From the NCBI GenBank assembly GCA_947451145.1, contig CANFXW010000019.1, forward strand, positions 1 through 63,826: a stretch of 63,826 nucleotides of DNA. Reading direction: 5' to 3'. This DNA comes from Sphingomonadaceae bacterium (GTDB taxonomy: Bacteria; Pseudomonadota; Alphaproteobacteria; Sphingomonadales; Sphingomonadaceae). Under the pieces are notes generated by a model. That model saw only the letters and a program-made list of their open reading frames with translations. It was not told where the DNA came from and ran no database searches. Made by a program: the position numbers and the translations under genes. This document shows positions 16,406 to 26,207 of this stretch, one piece after another (position 1 is the stretch's first letter; each line of letters begins with the position of its first letter).

Positions 16406-17541
16406 GCGCGTTGAAAGGCACACTGATAGTCGAACTGGCAGAGCGGCCTTGCGGCGAATACTGCGGCAAGCTGCTCGCCGATTTTGGTGCCGAAGTGATC
16501 AAGGTCGAGCGCCCCGGCGGCTCACCAACTCGCAAAATGGGGCCATTCAAGGATGGCATTGCCGGGCCGGAACGCTCGACGCTGTTTGCGTTCTTCAACA
16601 CCAACAAGAAATCGGTCGTGCTCGATACTGCCAATCCCGCAGACTGTGCGCGGTTGGCGGCGCTCCTCGCACGGGCTGATGCATTGATTGATGATCACGC
16701 CAAGCCCTTCATGGCCCACGAGGAAGTGGCGCGCCGCTTCCCCCGCCTCGTCCATTGCCTGATCACCCCGTTCGGTCAGGGCGCGCCGGAAGACTGGCAG
16801 ATTGCGGGTCCGCTGGGTGTTATCAACGCAGGCGGTTGGGCATGGCACACACCTAGCGAAACGCCTCCGGACAAGCCGCCGCTGAAAGGCGCCGGGCGCT
16901 TCCTTCCCGATTACGAAGCCGGCATCGATGCGGCGCTTTGCGTGGCTTCCTCGCTCTATCGCCAGAAACGCACCGGCAGCGGCCAGTTTGTCGACATTGC
17001 CGAGGTCGAAGTGCAGATAAACCGCGTTGATTGCGTGCTGGGCCGCATGCTGGCGGGCGAGCAGGAACCCAGCCACGCCCGCACCGCCTATGACATGGGC
17101 GGTCCCGCCGCCGCCTTCGCTTGCAAGGACGGCTTCCTCTATATTTTCATGACAACCAAGGGCCACTGGAAGGGCCTGCGCGAACTGATGGGTGATCCCG
17201 CATGGATGGCCGAATTCCCTGAGGATTGGCTGGAATTTTCCTGCACCCCAGTCCGCGTTGATCTGTTTCGACAGCACTTCGCTGGCTGGGCTGGCACCCA
17301 GGAAAAGCATGTAGTCTCAGAGCTGGGACAAAAGCTAGGGGTGACCATTGTTCCGGTGAACAGCGCAGCTGACCTGCCCGGCAATATCCAGATGCAACAC
17401 CGGGGCTTCTTCCAGAAACTGACGCATCCGGTGCTCGGCGAAGCGCTGTACCCAACGGCATCCTACCGCATGAGCAAGACCCCGGTGACGCTCACCTCCC
17501 CCGCCCCGGCGCTGGGCGAACATGACGGGGAGATCGCCTGA
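16402..17541 (+). CDS. CaiB/BaiF-type CoA-transferase (class III), first of two
   Basis: 379 residues starting at GTG 16402, inside the overlap with the SDR stop. The N-terminal GTLIVELAERPCGEYCGKLL and LADFGAEVIKVERPGG segments and the FDIAEVEVQ-like region are typical of the family. The catalytic Asp is expected in LPDYEAGIDAALC, equivalent to the GDSNTG Asp of formyl-CoA transferase. Such enzymes move CoA from a donor acyl-CoA to a carboxylate. With the second copy directly downstream it may form a heteromer or act on a second substrate. Its end overlaps the next start by one base (TGATG). Confidence 0.87.
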   Translation: MSALKGTLIVELAERPCGEYCGKLLADFGAEVIKVERPGGSPTRKMGPFKDGIAGPERSTLFAFFNTNKKSVVLDTANPADCARLAALLARADALIDDHAKPFMAHEEVARRFPRLVHCLITPFGQGAPEDWQIAGPLGVINAGGWAWHTPSETPPDKPPLKGAGRFLPDYEAGIDAALCVASSLYRQKRTGSGQFVDIAEVEVQINRVDCVLGRMLAGEQEPSHARTAYDMGGPAAAFACKDGFLYIFMTTKGHWKGLRELMGDPAWMAEFPEDWLEFSCTPVRVDLFRQHFAGWAGTQEKHVVSELGQKLGVTIVPVNSAADLPGNIQMQHRGFFQKLTHPVLGEALYPTASYRMSKTPVTLTSPAPALGEHDGEIA

Positions 17542-18740
17542 TGCCGCTTCCTGATCGCGGCGGTCCTCTCGCTGGCGTGCGCGTGCTCGAACTGACCAAG
17601 GTCTGGGCCGGGCCTTACACCGGCAAATATCTCGCGCACCTTGGCGCTGAGGTAATCAAGGTCGAATCGCGCACCAACCTCGACGAGATGCGCGCCTATG
17701 GTGGGGTGGATCTGGATGCTGCGCCCTATTTCCTGTCGATCAATCAGGAGATTCTTTCGGTTCAGGTCAACATGAAGACGCCCGAGGGGCTCGATCTGGT
17801 CAAGCAGATGGTCGCCAGAAGCGATGTGGTGATCGACAACATCCGCGGCGGCGCAATGGAGCGCTCGGGCCTTGATTACGCCAGCCTGTGCAAGATCAAG
17901 CCGGACATCATCCAGCTATCGATCAAGATGTGGGGCAATGAAGGTCCTCTCGCCTATCAGACCGGCTATGCCCCCTGTTTCGCTGCGCTGTCAGGCCTCA
18001 ACTACCTTGTCGGCCACGAGGGCGAAGTGCCACGGGGCATGAATATCCGCTACGGCGATTCCACCGCCGGTGCCTATGCCGCGCTGGCGATTGTCGCGGC
18101 GCTAAACCACCGCGAAACGACTGGCGAAGGGCAGTTCATCGACCTTTCTGCCGTTGAGGCGATGACCAGCCTGATTGGGGACAGCCTGCTATCCTGGAGC
18201 GTCACCGGCGAGGTGCCTCAGGCCGATGGCAACGCCCACGCCGAGATGTGCCCGCACGGAGCATTCCCTTGTGCCGATGGGACATGGATTTCGATTGCCG
18301 CGGAGAACGATGCACAGTGGGTCGCGCTGGCCAGTGCACTGAAACTGGAAACGCCAGAAGCCCACGCAACCCTTGCCGGACGGCAAGCTGACCGTCACGC
18401 CATCGAAGCGGCAATCGCCAGCAAAACCGTCGCTTGGGATGCCTCCGCACTTGGCGAACACCTGCGCGCCCTCGGCATTCCGGCATTCCGCTCGATGTCG
18501 TCGCTTGACCTGTGCTCGGACGACTGGCTGTGGCAGCGCGGCGGCTACCGGATGGTCAGCGATCACCGCAATGGCACCCGCCCGATCATTGGCCCGTCGT
18601 GGCGGATGGAACCGGATGAAGCCAAGATCGAACGCGGTGCGCCACTGCTCGGTGAGCACAACGATTACGTTTACGGCGAGTTGCTCGGCCTTCCCCCCGG
18701 CGATATTGCCGATCTGAAGTTGCGCAAGGTCATCGACTGA
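17541..18740 (+). CDS. CaiB/BaiF-type CoA-transferase (class III), second of two
   Basis: 399 residues. GVRVLELTKVWAGPYTGKYLA at the N-terminus, LAHLGAEVIKVE, the likely catalytic Asp in RYGDSTAGAYAAL and GEGQFIDLSAVEAM mark the family. It differs clearly from the preceding paralogue and is not a recent duplication. It is translationally coupled to the first CoA-transferase (TGATG). Together they probably activate the oxidised acid product to a CoA-thioester before beta-oxidation. Confidence 0.88.
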   Translation: MPLPDRGGPLAGVRVLELTKVWAGPYTGKYLAHLGAEVIKVESRTNLDEMRAYGGVDLDAAPYFLSINQEILSVQVNMKTPEGLDLVKQMVARSDVVIDNIRGGAMERSGLDYASLCKIKPDIIQLSIKMWGNEGPLAYQTGYAPCFAALSGLNYLVGHEGEVPRGMNIRYGDSTAGAYAALAIVAALNHRETTGEGQFIDLSAVEAMTSLIGDSLLSWSVTGEVPQADGNAHAEMCPHGAFPCADGTWISIAAENDAQWVALASALKLETPEAHATLAGRQADRHAIEAAIASKTVAWDASALGEHLRALGIPAFRSMSSLDLCSDDWLWQRGGYRMVSDHRNGTRPIIGPSWRMEPDEAKIERGAPLLGEHNDYVYGELLGLPPGDIADLKLRKVID

Positions 18741-18771
18741 TCCAGCTTCCTGCCAATTCAGGGAGAATTTG

Positions 18772-19692
18772 ATGAAACTGTCGTTTTCAATGCCGCACAT
18801 GCTCGAGATCAAATCGATGATGCAGCCTTGGGAAGCCGAGGTCAGCGGCGCGGAACAGACGAAGCTGGCGAAGTGGGCGGAACAACTGGGCTACGCGATG
18901 ATTTGCGTTCCGGAACACCATGTGATCTCTAGCAATCACGTCGACCTGTCGGGGAAGTTCTACTTCCACGCCTATGCCGGAATGGCCTATTTCGCGGGGG
19001 CGACCGAGACGATCCGGGTCAATTCCTGCATTTCGATCCTGCCGCTGCAGAACCCCATCGTTTCGGCTAAGGCGCTTTCGACAATCGACTGGTTCTCGGG
19101 CGGGCGCTGTACGATCACTTTTGCTGCAGGATGGCTCAAGGAAGAATTCGACGCGCTGGGCGTGCCGTTCAACCAACGCGGCGCAATCTGTGAGGAATAT
19201 CTCGCTGCAATCATTGAATTGTGGGCCAGTGACAGCCCTGAGTTCGAAGGAAAATATGTCTCGTTCAAGGATGTCGCTTTCGAGCCGAAGCCGATCCAGA
19301 AACCGCACTTGCCGGTGTGGATGGGCGGCGATGCCGATGCCGTGCTGCGCCGACTGGGTCGGCACGCCTCGGGCTGGTGGCCCTTCCTGACCAAGCCCGA
19401 GGATATTCCTGACCGGATCGATTTCATCAAGAGCCAGCCAGACTACAACGGCAAGCTAGATCAGGTGTTCTATGGTTTCGCCACCAGCCTGCTTGGAGAA
19501 GGCCATGTTCCGCAGGACGATCCCAAGGTGCGCCCCGGCATGACCAAACAGGAAATCATTGATCGGCTTGGATGGTTCGCGACATTGGGCATAACGATGA
19601 GCGGCCTTTCAGTGCCGCCGGTAAAGGATATCCAGGCCTACTACGATTACACCCAGTGGGTGGCCGAGGAGATCATGCCGGCAATCGCCTGA
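18772..19692 (+). CDS. LLM-class (luciferase-like) flavin-dependent oxidoreductase
   Basis: 306 residues. ATG 18772 is behind GGGAG and is preferred to the TTG at 18769. The barrel-type LLM family is shown by WAEQLGYAMICVPEHHV (residues ~30-46), ETIRVNSCISILPLQNP (~76-92), RCTITFAAGWLKEEFDALG and PVWMGGDADAVLRRLGRHA. It probably uses reduced FMN or F420; sphingomonads normally lack F420, so FMN is the better guess. It is the last gene of the plus-strand catabolic run and is convergent with the acyl-CoA dehydrogenase pair. Confidence 0.85.
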   Translation: MKLSFSMPHMLEIKSMMQPWEAEVSGAEQTKLAKWAEQLGYAMICVPEHHVISSNHVDLSGKFYFHAYAGMAYFAGATETIRVNSCISILPLQNPIVSAKALSTIDWFSGGRCTITFAAGWLKEEFDALGVPFNQRGAICEEYLAAIIELWASDSPEFEGKYVSFKDVAFEPKPIQKPHLPVWMGGDADAVLRRLGRHASGWWPFLTKPEDIPDRIDFIKSQPDYNGKLDQVFYGFATSLLGEGHVPQDDPKVRPGMTKQEIIDRLGWFATLGITMSGLSVPPVKDIQAYYDYTQWVAEEIMPAIA

Positions 19693-19695
19693 GGC

Positions 19696-20610
19696 CTAGC
19701 CCCAGATAGCCTCCGCCGCCGCCAGAGCATTGGCCCCGCGCCCGCCAAGTTCGCCCGTGAGGAACTTCAGGCGATAGGTCCACAGGTGCAGCGGATGCTC
19801 CAGCGTCATGCCCATCGCGCCCATGAACTGGTGGTAGTCATATCCCACCCGCTTGGCCGCATCGAGCGCATAGCTCGCCGCCAGCGCCGCATCGCCTGCA
19901 TCTCCCGTACCAGCCGCGCGAAGGGCGAGCCAATAGGCTCCGTTGGTCTGCACCTGAGCCTCGGCCATGCGGTGGCGCAGCGCCTGAAATGTCGCCAGCG
20001 GCCGCCCGAATTGCTTGCGCTCTGAGGTATAGGTTTTGACACTGTCCAGCGCGGCAGCGAGCAACCCGGCGGTTTCAGCAGCAAGGCCAACGCGCCACAG
20101 GCGGCGGGCTTCAACTGGAGCCATATCGTGCTGTCGGGCGCCCGCAGGCACGCCATTCAAATAGGCCAAAGGATAGGCATAGAGCGGCTCGTCCGTAACG
20201 GAGCGCACATCGCCTTCACCCGCCGTGAAGCTGCACACATCATCGCCGACTACGATCACCGTCGCGCCGGGTTTGAGATGACGCACCGGGCGCGAGAGAT
20301 TGCCGACTTCCACCAGACAAACCGGGCGGGGCAATTCCGGATCGAGCGCAATCCGCAGCAGGGCTGACGCCGCCGCCTCAACCGCAAAGGGCAGCCGTGC
20401 CAGCCGCTCAACCACCAGCGCCGCAGTTACCGGGCCCAGTTCCTCCATCGCAGCAACATCGAGAAAGCCGCCTTCAGTCAGTTCTGCATCCAGCGCATCG
20501 CTGGTCAGTGCCAGTGAGCAATCGTGCATCGGCACCGAGGCATAGGGACGCGTCAGGCCGTCGAGGAAATCGAGAATCTGGCGTTGGTCGTCGGAAAGAG
20601 CGAGGTCCAT
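19696..20610 (-). CDS. Acyl-CoA dehydrogenase family protein, short subunit
   Basis: 304 residues, shorter than the usual ~380. The C-terminal helical domain is well preserved: SERKQFGRPLATFQALRHRM (FAD-contacting Arg and Gln-Phe-Gly) and YHQFMGAMGMTLEHPLHLW. The N-terminal half is diverged. It starts in an ATGA overlap with the larger acyl-CoA dehydrogenase gene, an arrangement typical of alpha2-beta2 heterotetrameric acyl-CoA dehydrogenases of steroid side-chain degradation (FadE28/29 type). Neither subunit may be active alone (inference). Confidence 0.85.
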   Translation of the reverse strand: MDLALSDDQRQILDFLDGLTRPYASVPMHDCSLALTSDALDAELTEGGFLDVAAMEELGPVTAALVVERLARLPFAVEAAASALLRIALDPELPRPVCLVEVGNLSRPVRHLKPGATVIVVGDDVCSFTAGEGDVRSVTDEPLYAYPLAYLNGVPAGARQHDMAPVEARRLWRVGLAAETAGLLAAALDSVKTYTSERKQFGRPLATFQALRHRMAEAQVQTNGAYWLALRAAGTGDAGDAALAASYALDAAKRVGYDYHQFMGAMGMTLEHPLHLWTYRLKFLTGELGGRGANALAAAEAIWG

Positions 20611-21755
20611 CAGCGCGGCTCCCGTGGCAATTCAAGCACGTCGCCGGCAATGATATTGAGCTGGATCTCCGCCGCGCCCGAGGCGATTCCGGCAACGATC
20701 CCGCGCTGGTGGTGCATCTTGAGATAGGGCGAGGCATCGGCCAGCGCCTCTGGCACATATTCCACGACGAATTCGCACACCGCCCGTTCGGCCTGCACCG
20801 TGGCATAGCGCGCGGAGCTCGATTCCGGACCCACGGCCAAACCTTCGACGCGTTTCTGCACAATGGCATAGTTGGCTGTCCGTGCGGCCTCACACATCGC
20901 AGCAGCCCGCGCCGCCTCAATCTTCACCGCCTCACCGCGCCAGCTGCCATTGGCCTTCAGCATCTCCACCGCACGATCAAGCGAAGTGCGCGCCAGATGA
21001 TAGCGCGGGATACCGAGCCGCTCATTGGTCAGCGAGAAACCGATGATCTCCCACGCCTGCCCTTCTTCGCCAAAGCGCTGACCGACGGGCACTTCGACAT
21101 CGTCAAAGAACACCTCATGGATATCGCCCTCGCCGATCAGGCTGGGGATCTGCCGCACTGTGATTCCCGGCGTGTCCATCGGCACCAACAGGATAGTGAT
21201 ACCGCGCTTGCGGTCGTCACTGGTGCGGGTGAGCAGGAAGCAGGTGTCGGCCAGCCCGGCATAGCTGGTCCAGATCTTCTGTCCGTTGACGCGGTAGACA
21301 CCGCCATCGAGCACCGCGCGGGTGCGCAGACTGGCAAGGTCTGATCCGCTGTCCGGCTCCGAAAAGCCCTGACACCACAGCATTTCACCCTTGGCGATCT
21401 GCGGCAGGTATTTCGCCTGTTGAGCCTCGGTGCCATAGCGCATCAGCGTCGGCCCGATCCAGTTGACGTTCATGTACTGCCCGCCACGCGGCTCGCCATA
21501 TTCCCACATCACTTCGGCGAGCATTTGCTGGTGCCAGGGATCAAGCCCCTGCCCGCCATGCTCCTTGGGCCAGTGGGGGAACAGCATGCCGTTATCGGCC
21601 AGCTTCCGACAGAATTCGGCAGCAAACCTGGTCAGCGCCGGGCTCGCCGGGCCGTGCTGCGAGAACTTCTCCCAGTCATCGGGCAAATTTGCATCGAGGA
21701 ATGCGCAGAGGCTTTTCCGGAAGGCCTGCTGTTCCTCGTTCCAGGTAAATTGCAT
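20610..21755 (-). CDS. Acyl-CoA dehydrogenase, large subunit
   Basis: 381 residues. FADH-forming acyl-CoA dehydrogenase signatures are present: CQGFSEPDSGSDLASLRTRA (FAD and substrate), the VNGQKIWTSYA segment, and the C-terminal GIASGAAEIQLNIIA in place of the usual YEGTsqIQR. The base at the position of the MCAD-type catalytic Glu therefore seems absent, so catalysis may rely on another acid or on the partner subunit. The gene probably introduces a double bond into an acyl-CoA intermediate. It is coupled to the short-subunit gene at 20610. Confidence 0.9.
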   Translation of the reverse strand: MQFTWNEEQQAFRKSLCAFLDANLPDDWEKFSQHGPASPALTRFAAEFCRKLADNGMLFPHWPKEHGGQGLDPWHQQMLAEVMWEYGEPRGGQYMNVNWIGPTLMRYGTEAQQAKYLPQIAKGEMLWCQGFSEPDSGSDLASLRTRAVLDGGVYRVNGQKIWTSYAGLADTCFLLTRTSDDRKRGITILLVPMDTPGITVRQIPSLIGEGDIHEVFFDDVEVPVGQRFGEEGQAWEIIGFSLTNERLGIPRYHLARTSLDRAVEMLKANGSWRGEAVKIEAARAAAMCEAARTANYAIVQKRVEGLAVGPESSSARYATVQAERAVCEFVVEYVPEALADASPYLKMHHQRGIVAGIASGAAEIQLNIIAGDVLELPREPR

Positions 21756-21853
21756 TATGGCCCTCTGGTCGAGCGGTTGCTTGGTTCAAGGGTTAGCGCG
21801 AGCGAACGCGCCATGCCAGAGGGGCTGCGGATAAAGCGCTGGGGGGATGGAAA

Positions 21854-21930
21854 TGGTGCGCCCGACGGGATTCGAACCCATGGCCCCCAGATTAGGAATC
21901 TGGTGCTCTATCCGGCTGAGCTACGGGCGC
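21854..21930 (-). tRNA. tRNA-Arg (anticodon CCU)
   Basis: The minus strand folds as a 77-nt cloverleaf: acceptor stem GCGCCCG/CGGGCGC, D-arm with AGCTCAGCCGGATAGAGC, anticodon stem CCAGA/TCTGG enclosing the loop TTCCTAA (CCT at 34-36, reads AGG) and a T-arm with GGTTCGAATCC. The CCA end is encoded (21854-21856). It lies between the catabolic island and the DUF1178 gene; tRNA genes are common integration sites, but no att-like repeat was seen. Confidence 0.96.
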
Positions 21931-21968
21931 GCCGCGGCTTCCTTAGAAGCGCATTCGGGCCGATGCAA

Positions 21969-22469
21969 TCAGTTGGCTTCGCCCGGCGGAACGATGGGGA
22001 ACAGTACCGGGGCAATCCCCACGCCCTCTTCCATCAGTTCCTGTGCTTCCTTGGGGCTCGCCTGGCCGTGGACGAGTTCCGGCTCTTTCTCGCCATAGTG
22101 AATGGCACGCGCGGTTTCGGCGAAGCCTTTGCCGACCCAGCGCGATTTCTTCAGCACTTCGGCCTGCTTCTCGGCGATGGCGTGGAGCATGGCCATGGCT
22201 TCAGGCGGAAGCTGCGGGGCGGCGTTGGTCACTGCCGTGGCATCGGGTCCTGCTTCGCTTACGGCTGGAGCGCTGGATCGCGCAGTCACGGCCTGATTGC
22301 CCTTGCGGCCGACATTGGGGGCCATAACCGCTTTGCCGACATCGGCGCTGCCACATGCCGGACACGTCACCAGCCCGCGCTCCTGCTGGCTCGCGTAGTC
22401 GTCCGAGGAGCCGAACCACCCCTCGAACCGGTGCCCGCCTGCGCGGCATTCAAGATCGAACACAATCAT
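21969..22469 (-). CDS. DUF1178 family protein
   Basis: 166 residues. The N-terminus MIVFDLECRAGGHRFEGWFG and the Cys pairs (CRAGGH and CPACGSADV) match DUF1178, a small zinc-ribbon-like family of alphaproteobacteria and relatives. The middle is low-complexity and the C-terminus ends ALFPIVPPGEAN-like. The function is unknown. It lies 9 bases after the carbon-nitrogen hydrolase gene on the same strand and probably shares its transcript. Confidence 0.9.
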   Translation of the reverse strand: MIVFDLECRAGGHRFEGWFGSSDDYASQQERGLVTCPACGSADVGKAVMAPNVGRKGNQAVTARSSAPAVSEAGPDATAVTNAAPQLPPEAMAMLHAIAEKQAEVLKKSRWVGKGFAETARAIHYGEKEPELVHGQASPKEAQELMEEGVGIAPVLFPIVPPGEAN

Positions 22470-22478
22470 TGCAGAGTG

Positions 22479-23303
22479 CTATGTGGGAATGACGCGCTTG
22501 TTGGCAAGGCTGGGCAGTTGCGCGCGGACTTCGGCCAGACGATCGAGATCGCAATCGACAAAGCCCAGCCCCGGCGCATCACCGCCCATGTCGAGCAGCA
22601 CCTTGCCCCAGGGATCAATCCCGAGGCTGTGTCCATAGGTATCACGCCCATCCTCATGATGCCCGACCTGCGCGGCGGAGAGCACAAAGGCGCTGGCCTC
22701 CACCGCCCGCGCGCGCTGCATCAGGTGCCAGTGATCGCGGCCTGTCGGCACGGTAAAGGCGGCTGGAATGGCGATAGCATCGCACTTGCGCTGCTCCAGC
22801 GCCTCGAACAGCGCGGGAAAACGGATGTCATAGCAGATGGCGAGGCCCAATCGCCCGAACGGCGTATCCTCGACCACGCCGAGTGCTTCACCCGGCGCAT
22901 AGGCATTCGATTCGCGCCATGATTCACCCGTGGCAAGGTCAACATCGAACATGTGGATCTTGTCATAGCGACAGACGATCTCGCCCGCCGGATTGATCAC
23001 GAATGCCCGGTTGGCAAAGCGTCCATCGCCGCGATCAATCGCCAAGGAACCCAGCGCCACCCAGATACCTTCGCGGGCGGCAGCGTCACGAGCCGCCGCG
23101 AGTGCGGGATCGTGCTCTTCCGAAACCACCTTGGCCGAAGCGCGCTTGCGATCCCGGTCGATGATGTTCGACATTTCAGGCGTGAACAGCATCGCCGCCC
23201 CGCCCGCCTTGGCTTCGGCTATCCCGCCAACAATAGTGGAAGCATTGACCGCCGGATCAATGCCCGAGCACATTTGCAGCAAGGCGGCGCGAACCACAGT
23301 CAC
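22479..23303 (-). CDS. Carbon-nitrogen hydrolase (nitrilase superfamily)
   Basis: 274 residues. The Glu-Lys-Cys triad is visible: Glu in LFTPEMSN (~41), Lys in CRYDKIHMFD, Cys in LGLAICYDIRFP. This matches the Nit1/Nit2-like branch, whose members hydrolyse small amides such as deaminated glutathione or omega-amides of 2-oxo acids. It starts at GTG 23303, overlapping the grxC stop by four bases, so the two genes are coupled. The pairing with glutaredoxin fits a role in glutathione metabolite repair (inference). Confidence 0.9.
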   Translation of the reverse strand: MTVVRAALLQMCSGIDPAVNASTIVGGIAEAKAGGAAMLFTPEMSNIIDRDRKRASAKVVSEEHDPALAAARDAAAREGIWVALGSLAIDRGDGRFANRAFVINPAGEIVCRYDKIHMFDVDLATGESWRESNAYAPGEALGVVEDTPFGRLGLAICYDIRFPALFEALEQRKCDAIAIPAAFTVPTGRDHWHLMQRARAVEASAFVLSAAQVGHHEDGRDTYGHSLGIDPWGKVLLDMGGDAPGLGFVDCDLDRLAEVRAQLPSLANKRVIPT

Positions 23304-23557
23304 AGCCCGAGGATTGCATCCAGCTTGCCCGCACGATCGAGCGCGTGGATATCATCGCAGCCACCATAGGCGACATCATCGACGAAAATCTGCGGCACGG
23401 TGCGGGCATCAGGCTTACGCGCAACCATCTCGGCGCGCTTGGCCGTGTGCATGGTCGTGTCATACTCGGTGTATTCGACACCCTTTGAATCGAGCAGAGC
23501 CTTGGCACGCACGCAAAAGCCGCAGCCCCATTGCGTGTAGATTTCGATTTTCGGCAT
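23300..23557 (-). CDS. grxC: Glutaredoxin (Grx3/GrxC type)
   Basis: 85 residues. ATG 23557 follows AAGGGA; the longer upstream frame is not family-like. The redox site is CGFC (QWGCGFCVRAKALL), followed by the cis-Pro loop TVPQIFVDD and the C-terminal GGCDDIHALDRAGKL. It uses glutathione to reduce protein disulfides or mixed disulfides in the cytosol. The gene is at the head of the grxC-CN hydrolase-DUF1178 group and is divergent from hsp20. Confidence 0.95.
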   Translation of the reverse strand: MPKIEIYTQWGCGFCVRAKALLDSKGVEYTEYDTTMHTAKRAEMVARKPDARTVPQIFVDDVAYGGCDDIHALDRAGKLDAILGL

Positions 23558-23583
23558 GAATTTCCCTTGAAGCACCCGCAGGT

Positions 23584-23611
23584 CTTGAAACAGGCTCGCG
23601 CTAACATATCT
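23584..23611 (+). promoter_or_regulatory. RpoH-type heat-shock promoter for hsp20
   Basis: CTTGAAA at 23584-23590 and CATATCT at 23605-23611 are spaced by 14 nt. This matches the sigma-32 pattern of CTTGAAA and a CCCATAT-like -10. It lies about 100 bases before the hsp20 ATG, giving a leader long enough to hold the thermometer element. Confidence 0.6.
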
Positions 23612-23689
23612 CACTTAACGTGTCATGAGCCAGACCGGTCATGGCACAAGTAACCGGGGCGCCCAGCTGGGGCCTCAAACTATCGAAGA

Positions 23690-23704
23690 TTGCTCATTGG
23701 AGAA
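23690..23704 (+). promoter_or_regulatory. ROSE-like RNA thermometer hairpin masking the hsp20 Shine-Dalgarno
   Basis: UUGCUC at 23690-23695 can pair with the Shine-Dalgarno GGAGAA at 23699-23704, with the G at 23692 bulged. That is the hallmark of ROSE elements (U(U/C)GCU opposite the Shine-Dalgarno with a bulged G). The upstream CCCAGCTGGG (23662-23671) can form a further hairpin. Heating would open the stem and permit translation. Confidence 0.6.
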
Positions 23705-23712
23705 TTTTTGCC

Positions 23713-24183
23713 ATGAACCGTTTGGACCTTACCCCCTATCGCCGCAGCACCGTCGGTTTTGACCGGCTGTTTGACATGCTGGAAGGCGCAACCCGCGCCA
23801 ATTCGGGCGATAATTACCCCCCATTCAACATCGAACGCCGCAGCGAAGATGCCTATCGCGTGACCCTTGCCGTCGCCGGCTTCAAACCAGACGAAATCGA
23901 GATCACCGCGCAGCAGAACCTGCTGGTTGTCGCCGGCAAGAAGCAGAGCGATGCGCAGGATCAGGGCCAGTTCCTGCACCTTGGCATTGCCCAGCGCGGG
24001 TTCGAACGCCGGTTCGAACTTGCCGACTTCGTGCGAGTCGATGCGGCCAATCTTGAGGATGGCCTGCTGTTCGTCGATCTGGTGCGTGAAGTGCCAGAGG
24101 CGATGAAGCCAAAGCGGATCGCCATCAACGGCCAGAAAACGCTTACTCTTGTCGATACCGACAAGGGTGAAGCAGCAGCCTAA
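23713..24183 (+). CDS. Small heat-shock protein, Hsp20 family (IbpA-like)
   Basis: 156 residues. ATG 23713 lies after the GGAG of the ROSE-like hairpin. An alpha-crystallin domain spans ~35-135 (NIERRSEDAYRVTLAVAGF, LLVVAGKK, then FERRFELADFVRVDAANLED and GLLFVDL). A short N-terminal arm (MNRLDLTPYRRSTVGFDRLF) and a C-terminal PKRIAINGQ segment in place of the usual IXI tail complete it. It holds unfolded proteins during heat stress. It is regulated by an RpoH promoter and an RNA thermometer, as the upstream sequence indicates. Confidence 0.93.
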   Translation: MNRLDLTPYRRSTVGFDRLFDMLEGATRANSGDNYPPFNIERRSEDAYRVTLAVAGFKPDEIEITAQQNLLVVAGKKQSDAQDQGQFLHLGIAQRGFERRFELADFVRVDAANLEDGLLFVDLVREVPEAMKPKRIAINGQKTLTLVDTDKGEAAA

Positions 24184-24208
24184 ACCCAACAGATTGTGTA
24201 AAAAATTA

Positions 24209-24236
24209 GGGGGCGGATCTGGGAAGATCCGCCCCC
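24209..24236. terminator. Strong hairpin terminator between hsp20 and pyrG
   Basis: A 12-bp perfect stem (24209-24220 with 24225-24236, loop GGGA) lies 25 bases after the hsp20 stop, followed by a second small hairpin GCGGC/GCCGC to about 24252. The rest of the 270-bp gap to pyrG (24253-24453) shows no recognisable gene. It holds an AT-rich tract near 24424-24435. Confidence 0.7.
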
Positions 24237-24453
24237 GCGGCGTTTAAGCCGCCTTTGCCCCACATGATCGTCCGGGTCGCAGAAGACGATCAATTCGAGG
24301 CCAAGCCCAAGTCCGATTCACGCGGCTCCCCGAGGGCCTGATGAATCGCGCACGGCAGTTAATACCTGCAACACGCTATCGCTATGCTTCCACACCCGGT
24401 GAATGCAAGGTTTTTCGACAGAGTTAATTAATTAAGACGAAAAGATAGCCTGA

Positions 24454-26097
<1,644 letters not shown>

Positions 26098-26158
26098 TTA
26101 AACCTATGTGTGGGGATAGAGCAAGCGCGGATCGGGCGCGGATGCGCGCAATCCACAG

Positions 26159-26191
26159 GTCTGGTGCCGGACATGAAGCCCGGCACCAGAC
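26159..26191. terminator. Hairpin terminator between secG and pyrG
   Basis: A 12-bp perfect stem (26159-26170 with 26180-26191) with a nine-base loop lies 16 bases past the secG stop on the minus strand. There is no T-run. Confidence 0.6.
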
Positions 26192-26207
26192 AATCTTGCG
26201 ATGAGGG

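Noticed and set aside
21854..21930. Integration of the catabolic island at tRNA-Arg
   Set aside because: No integrase gene or direct repeat of the tRNA 3' end was seen in the window, so integration is not supported.
21420..22922. 500-residue plus-strand open frame crossing the tRNA-Arg and DUF1178 genes
   Set aside because: It runs over a tRNA and two well-supported minus-strand genes.
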